46,223 nt of DNA from IMG/VR virus record IMGVR_UViG_3300021142_000053, positions 1-46,223 of that record; one strand, 5' to 3'. The position numbers were made by a program, and so were the translations under genes. Within the stretch, counting starts at the first letter, position 1. Every line of letters starts with the position of its first letter. Below the pieces are notes generated by a model. It did no database searches, was not told the origin of the DNA, and saw only the letters and a list, made by a program, of their open reading frames with translations. This document shows, piece by piece, positions 6,112-14,900 of this stretch. This DNA comes from a virus.

Positions 6112-6753
6112 ATGCCGAAAGGACCCAAGCCCCGATCTTTCACTGACGTAGCCATTACTGCCCCCTTGCTGATTGGCGAGGGGAACCGCGACGAGAACGG
6201 CAACCCGATCTTGCAGGCGTCTGGTTTCAACCGGCTGGCGAAGAAGCGGGGCCGACCGAAGCACATGGTGACTGACCAGACCCGCAAGAATGTCGAGGAG
6301 TTGAGTGCGTTTGGGCTGACGCACGACCAGATCAGCCGGGTGATGGGAATATCGGACGAGACGCTGCGGCGTTATTACCGCCCGCAGTTGGAAGTCGGCC
6401 TGTCGAGAAAGAACGCCGAAGTGGCTGGGAATTTATACAGGATCGCGACCAATGAGGAGCACAAGGACTCGGTGCGTGCGGCGATCTTCTGGCTGAGTCA
6501 GCGCGGCGGGCCGGACTGGCAGCGAGCGAACCGGACTGAACTGACCGGCCCCAACGGCTCGCCGCTTCAGGTGGAGCAGGCCCGGACCATTGATTCGAGG
6601 AACCTGTCTTATGACGACCGGCAGGCGCTACGGGAGATCCTGATGCGAGCGACGGCGGGTGAGTCTGAGCGGCCGGTGATCGAGCATCAGAACAACAACG
6701 GCGATAACGAAAGCGACAATGAAGCCGAAAGCGACGAGCCAGTTTATGAGTAA
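6112..6753 (+). CDS. Terminase small subunit (putative)
   Basis: A 213-residue protein immediately upstream of, and overlapping, the large terminase gene. Small terminases recognise the packaging site on phage DNA and regulate the large subunit. A helix-turn-helix is visible at about residues 61-92 (VEELSAFGLTHDQISRVMGI followed by SDETLRRYY), and a further helical segment (EVAGNLYRIATNEEH) may mediate oligomerisation. The N-terminus is basic (KKRGRPK) and the C-terminus is acidic and Asn-rich, a common interaction tail. GAGGA precedes the ATG. The assignment rests on the DNA-binding motif, size and position; the recognised site is probably in the adjacent intergenic region. Confidence 0.75.
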   Translation: MPKGPKPRSFTDVAITAPLLIGEGNRDENGNPILQASGFNRLAKKRGRPKHMVTDQTRKNVEELSAFGLTHDQISRVMGISDETLRRYYRPQLEVGLSRKNAEVAGNLYRIATNEEHKDSVRAAIFWLSQRGGPDWQRANRTELTGPNGSPLQVEQARTIDSRNLSYDDRQALREILMRATAGESERPVIEHQNNNGDNESDNEAESDEPVYE

Positions 6754-9367
6754 GTTGAAGGGTCTGAATCTCAAGGACATCAACCCCTACCAGCAGTTGT
6801 TGGATCTCGACCGGGCGGACTGTGAGGAGAGTCTGTACGAGTTTTTGCGGAATGCGTGGAAATATATTGACGCGAGCATCTGGCGTGACGGCTGGCCGAT
6901 TGAGGCGGTCGCAGAGCACCTACAGGCGGTGGTTGACGGTCAGATCAAGCGGCTGATCATCAATATCCCGCCGCGTTTCGGCAAGAGTACGATTACCAGT
7001 GTTGCTTTCCCGGCATGGACATGGGCGCAATCCAAGCACGGTCCGATCAGCGGACCCGGAGTGCAATTCTTGCACGCATCCTATGCAAACCAGTTGTCGC
7101 TGAGAGACTCCGTCAAATGCCGAAGGCTAATTGAGAGTCCGTGGTATCAGATGATGTGGGGTGATCGATTCAAGTTGAACAGCGATCAAAACACCAAGAG
7201 CCGATTCAGTAATGACAAGGGCGGCGAGCGGCTGATCACGAGTATTGGTGCGGCGGTGACTGGTGAAGGCGGATCTTGTTTTCCTGATGGAACCCGCATC
7301 AGCACGCCGAAGGGAATGAAGCCGATTGAGTCTTTGGTTGTGGGCGATGCGGTATGGGCCTTTGATCACTCACGGGGCAAGGTGGTAAAATCTAGGATCA
7401 CCGCAACCCGCCACAGGCCATCAGATGAACTGTACGAATTACACTCGTTTTCGGGACATCGATTCTTCTGTACTGGAGACCATCAAGTCTTCGTACCGGG
7501 GAGGGGATATATCCGCGCTGATCAATTGGGGTCAGGAGACAGGATTATTGTCCAAGGATGGCAGAAAGATCGTTCTGCATCTGATTTGCGATATGTGCGG
7601 GAAGAGGGTGGACAAGCCTCTTTACGAACAGCGCAAGGCGTTGAAGAGCGGGAGCCGGGATGCGTATTGCAGCAAGAAATGTTGTTCAACGCATCATGCG
7701 ACCAAGAATTCAAAAAAGTGCGAAGTGTGCGAAAAGCCATCAAAGCATCGTCACGCTCGTTACTGCTCAGATGCTTGCAAATTGGTAGCGCGTGCAGAGC
7801 GGCGTGTCAAAAAGCAATGTCCGCAGTGCTCGAAGATCTTTCATGGCTTCACCATGTATTGCAGCGGAGAGTGTGCGGACGAAGTGCATTCGCAGCGTAT
7901 GCGGGGATTGAAGAACTCGAAGTTCAAACAGATTGGCCGCTATTCAAATCAATACATACGGATGCGGGAATTCGTGTTGGACAGGGACGCCGCGAGGTGC
8001 GTTGCTTGCGGATCGGAAGGGAAAGACATGAAGCATCGCTATGGCGGGAAAAGAGCGTCTCTGCACTGCCATCACATCAACGAAAATACGCGAGACAACA
8101 GGCCGCAGAATCTGATCATCATGTGCATGAGTTGTCACAAGAAGCATCATCATGGAGTATTGGAACTATCTCCAAGATTGAGCGCCATTGCGTGTCTTCG
8201 GTCCGCGTCCATGACATCGAAGTGGAAGGACAGCACAATTTCTTTGCTGAAGGAATTCTCGTCCACAACTGCATCATCATAGACGACCCCAACTCCGCAT
8301 CCGAAGCCTTCAGCGAAGCCACCATTGAAGCGACAAAAGAATGGTGGGACGGGACGATGAGCACTCGTCTGAACGACATGAAGACCGGTGCGTACATCAT
8401 CATCCAGCAGAGGCTGGCTGAGGACGACCTGACCGGGCACATCCTGTCGAAGGATGTCGGCGAGTGGACGCACTTGTGCCTGCCGATGCGCTACGAGCCT
8501 GAGCGTGCGTTTGTGACGACGATTGGCTGGAAGGATCCGCGAGAGGAGCCGAATGAGTTGCTCTGGCCGGATCGGTTTGGCGATGACGAGGTCAGGCTGC
8601 TTGAAAAGCAGTTGGGTCCGTTCGCCGCAGCCGGTCAGTTGCAGCAGCGCCCGGAGCCAGCGGGCGGCGGTGTGATCAAGCGAGAGTGGTGGCAGTTGTG
8701 GGAGACGGATGCGTTTCCGCCGATGGACTTCATCATTGCGTCCTTGGATACCGCCTACACCGTGAAGACGATGAACGACATGAGTGCTTTGACGGTGTGG
8801 GGGATTTTCACGAGCGGCACGACATCGGTGCCGATCCGGGCGATTGGGCCGGATGGCCGACCGACTTATACCGACCGCACTTATGATGAGTCAGCACCGA
8901 AAGTGATGATGATGCACGCATGGCAGGGCAGGTATGAGTTGCATGAGTTGGTCGAGAAGGTGGCACAGACCTGCAAGTTGCTGAAAGTGGATAAGTTGCT
9001 GATCGAGAACAAGGCGGCGGGTATTTCGGTGTCGCAGGAAATCCGGCGGATCTACGGCACAGAGAACTTCGCGGTGCAGTTGTCTGATCCGAAGTCGCAG
9101 GACAAGTTGTCACGGCTGTACTCGGTGCAGCATATTTTCGCGGACGGGATGGTGTATGCACCGGACCGGGTGTGGTCTGAGATGGTGATCACTCAGGTCG
9201 GTCAGTTCCCGCGAGGCAAGCATGACGACTTGGTGGACACGGTCTCGATGAGCCTTCGGCACTTACGGGATCTGGGTCTTTTGATCCGGGCACCGGAGCA
9301 TCAGGCGGATGTGCAGAACCAGATCAGGGTTGTGGGTCAGTCGAACGCGCCGCTCTATCCGGCGTAG
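6719..9367 (+). CDS. Terminase large subunit with in-frame intein
   Basis: The DNA-packaging motor, 882 residues as translated and 551 after intein removal. The ATPase has Walker A IPPRFGKST (83-91) and, directly after the intein, Walker B CIIIDDP. The nuclease domain follows: first acidic motif IIASLDTAY, second DKLLIENKAAG, third KHDDLVDTVS. The intein occupies residues 187-517, joining GEGGS to CIIIDDP once spliced. A second start at 6746 (ATGAGTAA, overlapping the small-subunit stop) is plausible and shortens the protein by nine residues; the coding overlap with the small subunit is 35 bases. Function of the motor requires splicing, since the ATPase is split between its two nucleotide-binding motifs. 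Confidence 0.95.
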   Translation: MKPKATSQFMSKLKGLNLKDINPYQQLLDLDRADCEESLYEFLRNAWKYIDASIWRDGWPIEAVAEHLQAVVDGQIKRLIINIPPRFGKSTITSVAFPAWTWAQSKHGPISGPGVQFLHASYANQLSLRDSVKCRRLIESPWYQMMWGDRFKLNSDQNTKSRFSNDKGGERLITSIGAAVTGEGGSCFPDGTRISTPKGMKPIESLVVGDAVWAFDHSRGKVVKSRITATRHRPSDELYELHSFSGHRFFCTGDHQVFVPGRGYIRADQLGSGDRIIVQGWQKDRSASDLRYVREEGGQASLRTAQGVEEREPGCVLQQEMLFNASCDQEFKKVRSVRKAIKASSRSLLLRCLQIGSACRAACQKAMSAVLEDLSWLHHVLQRRVCGRSAFAAYAGIEELEVQTDWPLFKSIHTDAGIRVGQGRREVRCLRIGRERHEASLWREKSVSALPSHQRKYARQQAAESDHHVHELSQEASSWSIGTISKIERHCVSSVRVHDIEVEGQHNFFAEGILVHNCIIIDDPNSASEAFSEATIEATKEWWDGTMSTRLNDMKTGAYIIIQQRLAEDDLTGHILSKDVGEWTHLCLPMRYEPERAFVTTIGWKDPREEPNELLWPDRFGDDEVRLLEKQLGPFAAAGQLQQRPEPAGGGVIKREWWQLWETDAFPPMDFIIASLDTAYTVKTMNDMSALTVWGIFTSGTTSVPIRAIGPDGRPTYTDRTYDESAPKVMMMHAWQGRYELHELVEKVAQTCKLLKVDKLLIENKAAGISVSQEIRRIYGTENFAVQLSDPKSQDKLSRLYSVQHIFADGMVYAPDRVWSEMVITQVGQFPRGKHDDLVDTVSMSLRHLRDLGLLIRAPEHQADVQNQIRVVGQSNAPLYPA
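7277..8269 (+). mobile_element. Intein in the terminase large subunit (331 residues)
   Basis: The N-terminal splicing region begins at Cys187 with CFPDGTRISTPKGMKPIESL and VVGDAVWAFD. Block B follows, with FCTGDHQVFVPGRGYI (the T/G-D-H pattern) and GDRIIVQGW. The C-terminal region is VHDIEVEGQHNFF then AEGILVHN, ending in the His-Asn pair, with Cys as the first downstream extein residue. These are the residues known to drive protein splicing. The insertion point just before the Walker B motif of a terminase is a typical conserved-site location. Between about 7550 and 8160 the intein frame encodes no recognisable domain; the endonuclease there is in another frame. Confidence 0.93.
7548..8282 (+). 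CDS. HNH homing endonuclease, overlapping the intein out of frame
   Basis: A 244-residue frame, shifted +1 relative to the terminase/intein frame, encodes a clear HNH nuclease. It has zinc-finger-like blocks (ICDMCGKRV with YCSKKCCS; KCEVCEKPS with YCSDAC; QCPQCSKIF with YCSGEC) and then the HNH core: CVACGSEGKD, LHCHHINENTRDNRPQNLI, MCMSCHKKHHH. I choose TTG 7548 because AGGAG lies nine bases upstream and the domain starts just after; an ATG at 7425 would only add shadow of the intein. The last 40 residues are shadow of the intein C-terminus, and the stop lies 13 bases beyond it. Homing into intein-less terminase genes is the expected role. Two compensating indels in the assembly are the alternative explanation. 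Confidence 0.75.
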   Translation: MSKDGRKIVLHLICDMCGKRVDKPLYEQRKALKSGSRDAYCSKKCCSTHHATKNSKKCEVCEKPSKHRHARYCSDACKLVARAERRVKKQCPQCSKIFHGFTMYCSGECADEVHSQRMRGLKNSKFKQIGRYSNQYIRMREFVLDRDAARCVACGSEGKDMKHRYGGKRASLHCHHINENTRDNRPQNLIIMCMSCHKKHHHGVLELSPRLSAIACLRSASMTSKWKDSTISLLKEFSSTTASS

Positions 9368-9376
9368 GGGGGGAGT

Positions 9377-9604
9377 ATGGAGAAGCCGAGGATTCTGGCG
9401 CAGGCGACGGTGGAACTCTTGGAGAAGGGTCCGGCGGAGTCGGTCTGGGAGGTGGAGGTCTGGGGCGGGCCGGATGGGGGCGAGGAGCACCGCCGGGTCT
9501 ATACAATCGCAGGCAAAACAGATAATAATGCCGCACATGAAGGCATTAGGCAATTTTGCATCGAAGTGGAGAACCTGAGCACCAACGTCTCAGAGAGGAA
9601 CTGA
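9377..9604 (+). CDS. Hypothetical protein between terminase and portal
   Basis: A 75-residue protein (MEKPRILAQATVELLEKGPA, then VWEVEVWGGPDGGEEHRRVY). The predicted beta-rich middle and helical end (NNAAHEGIRQFCIEVENL) suggest a small folded domain. A G-rich run (GGGGGGGAGT) just before the ATG provides a ribosome site. It is co-directional with the packaging genes, 9 bases after the terminase stop and 1 base before the portal start. No family recognised. Confidence 0.65.
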   Translation: MEKPRILAQATVELLEKGPAESVWEVEVWGGPDGGEEHRRVYTIAGKTDNNAAHEGIRQFCIEVENLSTNVSERN

Positions 9605-9605
9605 C

Positions 9606-11927
9606 ATGGCACTCACGCCCGGCCTTGTGCCGAACATCCGTCTTGCTGGCGCTCCTGATTCGGAGATGCCGGATCCATCCGATGTGATTGTCGAGCACGC
9701 CGAAGAGGGCGCTGATGTCGCCAACAAGGACGATGCGGGCAACACGATCATGATTGAGCACGGTGACGGCTCGATCTCGATCACGATTGACGGCTCGCCG
9801 TTGGAGTCGGCCGAGGACAAGGGGCCGCTTGAGTGGTATGACAATCTGGTCGATGAGATCGATCAGGGCGAGTTGAGTCGGATTGCCTCTGAGTTGCTGA
9901 ATGGGATCGATGAAGACATTCGCAGCCGCACGGAGTGGATCGAGGACCGCACTGCGGGCTTGAAGTTACTCGGACTCAAGATCGAGATTCCGGGCTTGCA
10001 GGGGGCTTCTGATGGCGCTCCAGTCGAAGGAATGTCGAAGGTTCGTCATCCGCTGCTCTTGGAAGCGTGTCTCAGATTCCAAGCCAACGCCCGATCCGAA
10101 CTGCTGCCGACCGACGGCCCGGTCAAGATCCGCAATGACGACAACAAGGCTGAGTTGCGAGAGGACCAGACTGCAAATGCTCTGGAGCGTGACCTCAATC
10201 ACTATCTGACGGCCATCGCGACCGAGTATTACCCGGACACCGACCGGATGCTGTTCATGCTGGGCTTTGGCGGCACTGCCTTCAAGAAGGTGTACTACTG
10301 CCCGCTGCGTAATCGCCCAGTATCGGAGTCGGTGGATGCGGACGACCTGATCGTGAATCAGGCCGCGACTGATTTGATGAATGCCAAGCGGGTGACTCAC
10401 CGGGTGCTGATGCGCCCATCGACGGTGCGTCGCTTGCAGATCATGGGGGTTTATAAGGATGTGCATCTCGGCACGCCAAACTCCCCGAAGATGGATTCCT
10501 TGCAGCGTGAGGAGAAGTCGCAGCAGGGGATCATGCCGGAGGCGGCGAACCCGGACGACCGTGATCGCGAGATCTACGAGTGCTACTGCGAGTTGGACGT
10601 TCGCGGCTTCGAGCACAAGTACAAGGGCCGCGAGTCGGGCCTTGAGGTGCCGTACATCGTGACGATTGATGCATCGTCCCGCGAGATCCTGTCGGTGGTC
10701 CGTAACTACCGTGAAGAGACGCAGGAGTTGCCGGTCGCGAAGAAGCGGTTTGTGAAGTACACCTATGTGCCGGGTCTGGGGTTCTACGACATCGGTCTCT
10801 TGCACATCTTGGGCAACACGACCAACGCGATCACCGCTGCTTGGCGTGAGTTGCTCGATGCCGGGATGTACTCGAACTTCCCCGGCTTCCTGATGGCGGA
10901 TACCGGTGCTCGTCAGAACACCAACATGTTCCGGGTCCCGCCGGGCGGCGGCGCGCTGGTGAAGACCGGCGGTATGCCGCTCTCACAAGCCATCATGCCT
11001 TTGCCGTACAAGGAGCCGTCGTCTGCGCTGATGTCGCTTGTGAATGACATTGCACAGACCGGAATGCGGATCGGCGGAACCTCTGAGCAGCAGGTCGGTG
11101 AGGGCAAGGCGGAGACGCCGGTTGGCACGACCTTGGCGATGATCGAGCAGGCGACGAAGATCATGAACTCGGTCCACAAGCGGCTGCATGCAGCGCAGTC
11201 GGACGAGTTCAAGTTGCTGGTCGAGTGCTTCAAGGACCACCCGGAGTCGTTCTGGCAGCAGGGCTGTCGGACGAAGACGCAGTGGGACGAGGACACCTTC
11301 ATGCAGGCGATCACCAACTGTGAGTTGGTGCCGCAGGCGGACCCGAACACTGCCTCGCACGCGCAGCGGGTGATGAAGATCATGGCGCTGAAGCAGTTGC
11401 AGCAGGCCAATCCTTCGATGTACGACCCGATTGCGATTGACACGGCTGCGCTTCAGGCGCTTGGCTGGAACAACCCGCAGCAGTTCTTTGCGCCGCCACA
11501 GGCGCAGCAGAACCCGCCGCCGGAGATGCTCCAGATGCAGGCGAAGATGCAGAACGACAAGACCGATGCGGATGCGAAGATGCTCACTGCACAGGCGAAG
11601 ATGGCCGAGGTGCAGGCGAAGACCCAGCAGGGTGCGTTCGCACAGAAGCCTGCGTCTGGTGGGCTTGCCCCACCGCAGCAGACTGACACTCCGGTCGATA
11701 TGATGCAGGCCAGAGCGAAGTTGATGGACGCGCAAACCAAGCGCGCTGAGTTGGCGATCAAGCATCACGACTCTGAGGATGAGGCGAAGAACCGCGCACT
11801 GGATCGGCAGTCTCGTGAGAAGACTCAGGAGATGGAGTTGATCCGCGATCTGATCATGCACCAGACCCCGTCTGCGGATGCTGTGAAGGACGCTGAGATT
11901 GCGAAGAAGGCTGCGAAGAAGGATTAG
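9606..11927 (+). CDS. Portal protein
   Basis: A 773-residue protein placed right after the terminase, as expected for the portal, the ring through which DNA enters and leaves the head. An acidic N-terminus (1-75) precedes the core, in which VRHPLLLEACLRFQANARSE, NTTNAITAAWRELLDAGMYS, SNFPGFLMADTG and GTTLAMIEQATKIMNSVHK resemble portals of podovirus-like phages. After about residue 590 the protein becomes Gln/Ala/Met-rich and helical, compatible with the long C-terminal barrel seen in P22-like portals. GAGAGGA precedes the ATG. The family call rests on motif memory, position and length. Confidence 0.85.
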   Translation: MALTPGLVPNIRLAGAPDSEMPDPSDVIVEHAEEGADVANKDDAGNTIMIEHGDGSISITIDGSPLESAEDKGPLEWYDNLVDEIDQGELSRIASELLNGIDEDIRSRTEWIEDRTAGLKLLGLKIEIPGLQGASDGAPVEGMSKVRHPLLLEACLRFQANARSELLPTDGPVKIRNDDNKAELREDQTANALERDLNHYLTAIATEYYPDTDRMLFMLGFGGTAFKKVYYCPLRNRPVSESVDADDLIVNQAATDLMNAKRVTHRVLMRPSTVRRLQIMGVYKDVHLGTPNSPKMDSLQREEKSQQGIMPEAANPDDRDREIYECYCELDVRGFEHKYKGRESGLEVPYIVTIDASSREILSVVRNYREETQELPVAKKRFVKYTYVPGLGFYDIGLLHILGNTTNAITAAWRELLDAGMYSNFPGFLMADTGARQNTNMFRVPPGGGALVKTGGMPLSQAIMPLPYKEPSSALMSLVNDIAQTGMRIGGTSEQQVGEGKAETPVGTTLAMIEQATKIMNSVHKRLHAAQSDEFKLLVECFKDHPESFWQQGCRTKTQWDEDTFMQAITNCELVPQADPNTASHAQRVMKIMALKQLQQANPSMYDPIAIDTAALQALGWNNPQQFFAPPQAQQNPPPEMLQMQAKMQNDKTDADAKMLTAQAKMAEVQAKTQQGAFAQKPASGGLAPPQQTDTPVDMMQARAKLMDAQTKRAELAIKHHDSEDEAKNRALDRQSREKTQEMELIRDLIMHQTPSADAVKDAEIAKKAAKKD

Positions 11928-11932
11928 CAGTA

Positions 11933-14900
11933 ATGATCAACGACCCGAAGGCGATCAAGAAGGCGCTGATGCTGGCTCAGGCCATCACTCGGCAGGTGGC
12001 ACCCGCTTCGGTTCAGCCGAGCGATCCGGTGCATCGTGCCAAGGGCGGCGCTGTAATTCCCCACAAAGCCCCCGGAGGCTTCCTCGGCCAGCGTGCGGGC
12101 TTTGAGCGGCCAGATGAAGGGGTGCAGGACTTCACCCCGCCGAAGTTGCAGGGCACGCAGATCGTCAAAGAGCCGGGCGGGCAGTGGTTGAGTGGGAGTG
12201 TTGAAAGTGCGTTGAATCCTTTGAGTAAATATGTAAATGGACTTGTATATCCAGAAGAAATTTTATCTAACCCGTCTGAATCTTCGCACCTTGTTCAAAA
12301 AGCAAAACAAGTTCATTCAGTCAATGAATTTGTTCGCAAACAATTGACTCGATACGTCAAGAACGAAATGGGCACTGAGCGCGACCCGGTGCGTGCGTTG
12401 GCGGAACGTGGAATTCTTCACGTTAATGAAAACCAACTTGATCAACAACCAGACCTTAACTATGACCCTGCTTTAGGACTTTCGTCCCAAACAGATTTAG
12501 GAAACGCTTGGGAAAAGGCTTCTGATCTGCTTTTTGACAAAGGGACAGCAAGTTGGTGGAAAAAAAATCAAATACACTTAAAAAATAACCCTTGGCTTCA
12601 AAAAGTTGATCCAAATACGGAAATTCACGACATCTCTCCATACGCTTCAATAAGCAAAAATTTAGGCTTTGACCATCTGATTGACGAACTCCACAACTCT
12701 GTCGATCCTGAATCCGATCTTCCCGACCACCTCAAGTTGCGCCACGAATCGCTTGCCCGCATGTCGGTCCCGCAGGCGGTTGAGCATGTCCACAACATCA
12801 ACGAGTGGCGCAAAAAGAATCGAGAGGATGCGGACAAGAAGAAAGCATTTAACCCGGCGACGTACTTGCACAAGGACTATCCGGGCACGGACTACGCTTG
12901 GTATGAATTAAAAAATTCGCCTAACGCAACGCCCGCTATTCCTCCGGTGTATGGAAAGGGTCAGCATTTAGTGCATGGCGCTTTTCCTGCAAAATTTGAT
13001 ACGCAGGAAGAAGCGCAAAACTACATCGACACGTTTGGCGATCAGTTAAGAGAAAAAAACAAAAACGGCGACTTTGATCCCATCATTAAAAAACTTAACC
13101 AATTCCCATTGCGCTATGGCGGACAAGAAGATGTCGTGGTTTCGCACGGAAAGGAAGCGGAAGACTCTGACCTTGAAGAGGCGCTCAAGTACGAAGGCAG
13201 TGTCATGGGGCATTGCGTTGGCGGGTATACCCCAGAAGTTGCTTCAGGGCATTCCCGCATCTTCAGCCTTCGCAACAAGAAGACTGGCGAGCCTCATGTG
13301 ACGATTGAAGCAAAGCCCAGTTCTCTTGTTTACTCTGATCTTGTTGAACATCTCGGCGGCAACGAACAACTTGCAAATGATTATTTTGCAAAGGGCTTTC
13401 AATTAAGAGATGCGTGGAGAGAAGGAGATGAACACGGGGATTTAACCCCACTGGGACATGCGTTGAGATTGGCGGGAGTCCCCGAGACGCTCGACATTGC
13501 TCAAATTAAAGGCAAGGGCAACAAGAAGCCTGTAGATCGCTACATCCCTTACGTTCAGGACTTTGTGAAGTCTGGGAATTGGAAAAGAGTTGAAGATTTG
13601 CAAAATACCGGGTTACGAAGAATGGACGAATTGTATTCTGGGCTGACTGATCGGATGAAAGAAGACGGCGAGCAAATCCCAAACTACATGACTGAAGAAG
13701 AGTTCCAAGCCGCCGAAAACCGCCATTTCCCGCACGCCGCAACCGGCGGCGCAGTCATCGCTAAAGCCACGGGCGGAGAAGTTAGCAATAAGTTAATGGG
13801 CATCAACGTCAGGAACGATGACGTTCCTTACGCTGATCACATTGTTGATGGATTGAAAAAATACGAAACAAGAGATAGCCATTCGCTAAAGCCATACGTT
13901 GGCAAGCGCGTCGCGGTTGTCAGAACTGGGCAGGGTCCTGCTCAAGCCATTGGCGAAATGACGGTAGGCGAGCCAAAAATTGTTGGCGAATCCGAATTTC
14001 GTCGTTTGGAAAAGCAACATTTAGTTTCAAAGGGTAGTCAGTTCGACATCAAGCCGGGCGGCGTAAAGTATTTGTATCCAGTTATTGATCCTTCCCGCTA
14101 TGAAAAGCCAAAGTCTGTTGGGCATGGAATTGTCGCTAGGTCTGTAAACAAAGCCACAGGCGGCGTCGTAGACCCGCAGAAGGCGATTCGGCGGGCGGTG
14201 ATGGCAGCACATTCCGTTTCTCCAAAAGAGCATGACCGCAACCTTGCGAAGTTCATGGAAGGCGCTCACCCGTCGATGTTCGACAAGAGTGGCAAGCCGC
14301 GAGTGTTTTATCACGGCAGTGGCCGCGACATTCACGAGTTCGATCCGGCGAAAGGCAATCCGCAAGCGATCTTTGCAACGCATGACCCCGGATACGCCAG
14401 TTGGTATGCAGAGCGTGCCTTGAAGCGTCACGACAAGGGCGAGCATCCTGCGGTCTACCCGGTACACATCAACGCAAAAAATCCGTTTGACTATGAGAAT
14501 CCGAAGCATGTCGAAAAAGTCATGGACCTTTTCCGTTCGCTTGATCCTGTGATCAACGCAGATCGTTATCACGGCTTGTTCCCGGCCGAGAAAGAACAGC
14601 GCGCCAAAGACAGACACAAGTTGTTCAAGGATGCTATCTCGGAAGGCGAGTGGCAGGACATCGAGAACCCGGCTGTGCAAGCGGCTATCCGTCAGGCTGG
14701 GTTTGATGCTTTCCACACCAACGAAGAAGGCTTCAAGAACCTTGCCGCATTTGACCCTCGGCAAGTGAAGTCGGCGATTGGCAATCGCGGAACTTTTGAT
14801 CCGCAAGATCCGAACATCACAAAGGCAGGCGGAGGCCAAGTGAAAAACCCGCAGAATGCAATCAACAAGGCATTAATGGTCGCTCGTCAGGAAAGAAAAG

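Noticed and set aside
7425-7547. N-terminal extension of the HNH frame from ATG 7425
   Set aside because: The 41 residues are a shifted reading of intein block B and have no ribosome site; the TTG at 7548 fits the domain start better, although 7425 cannot be excluded.
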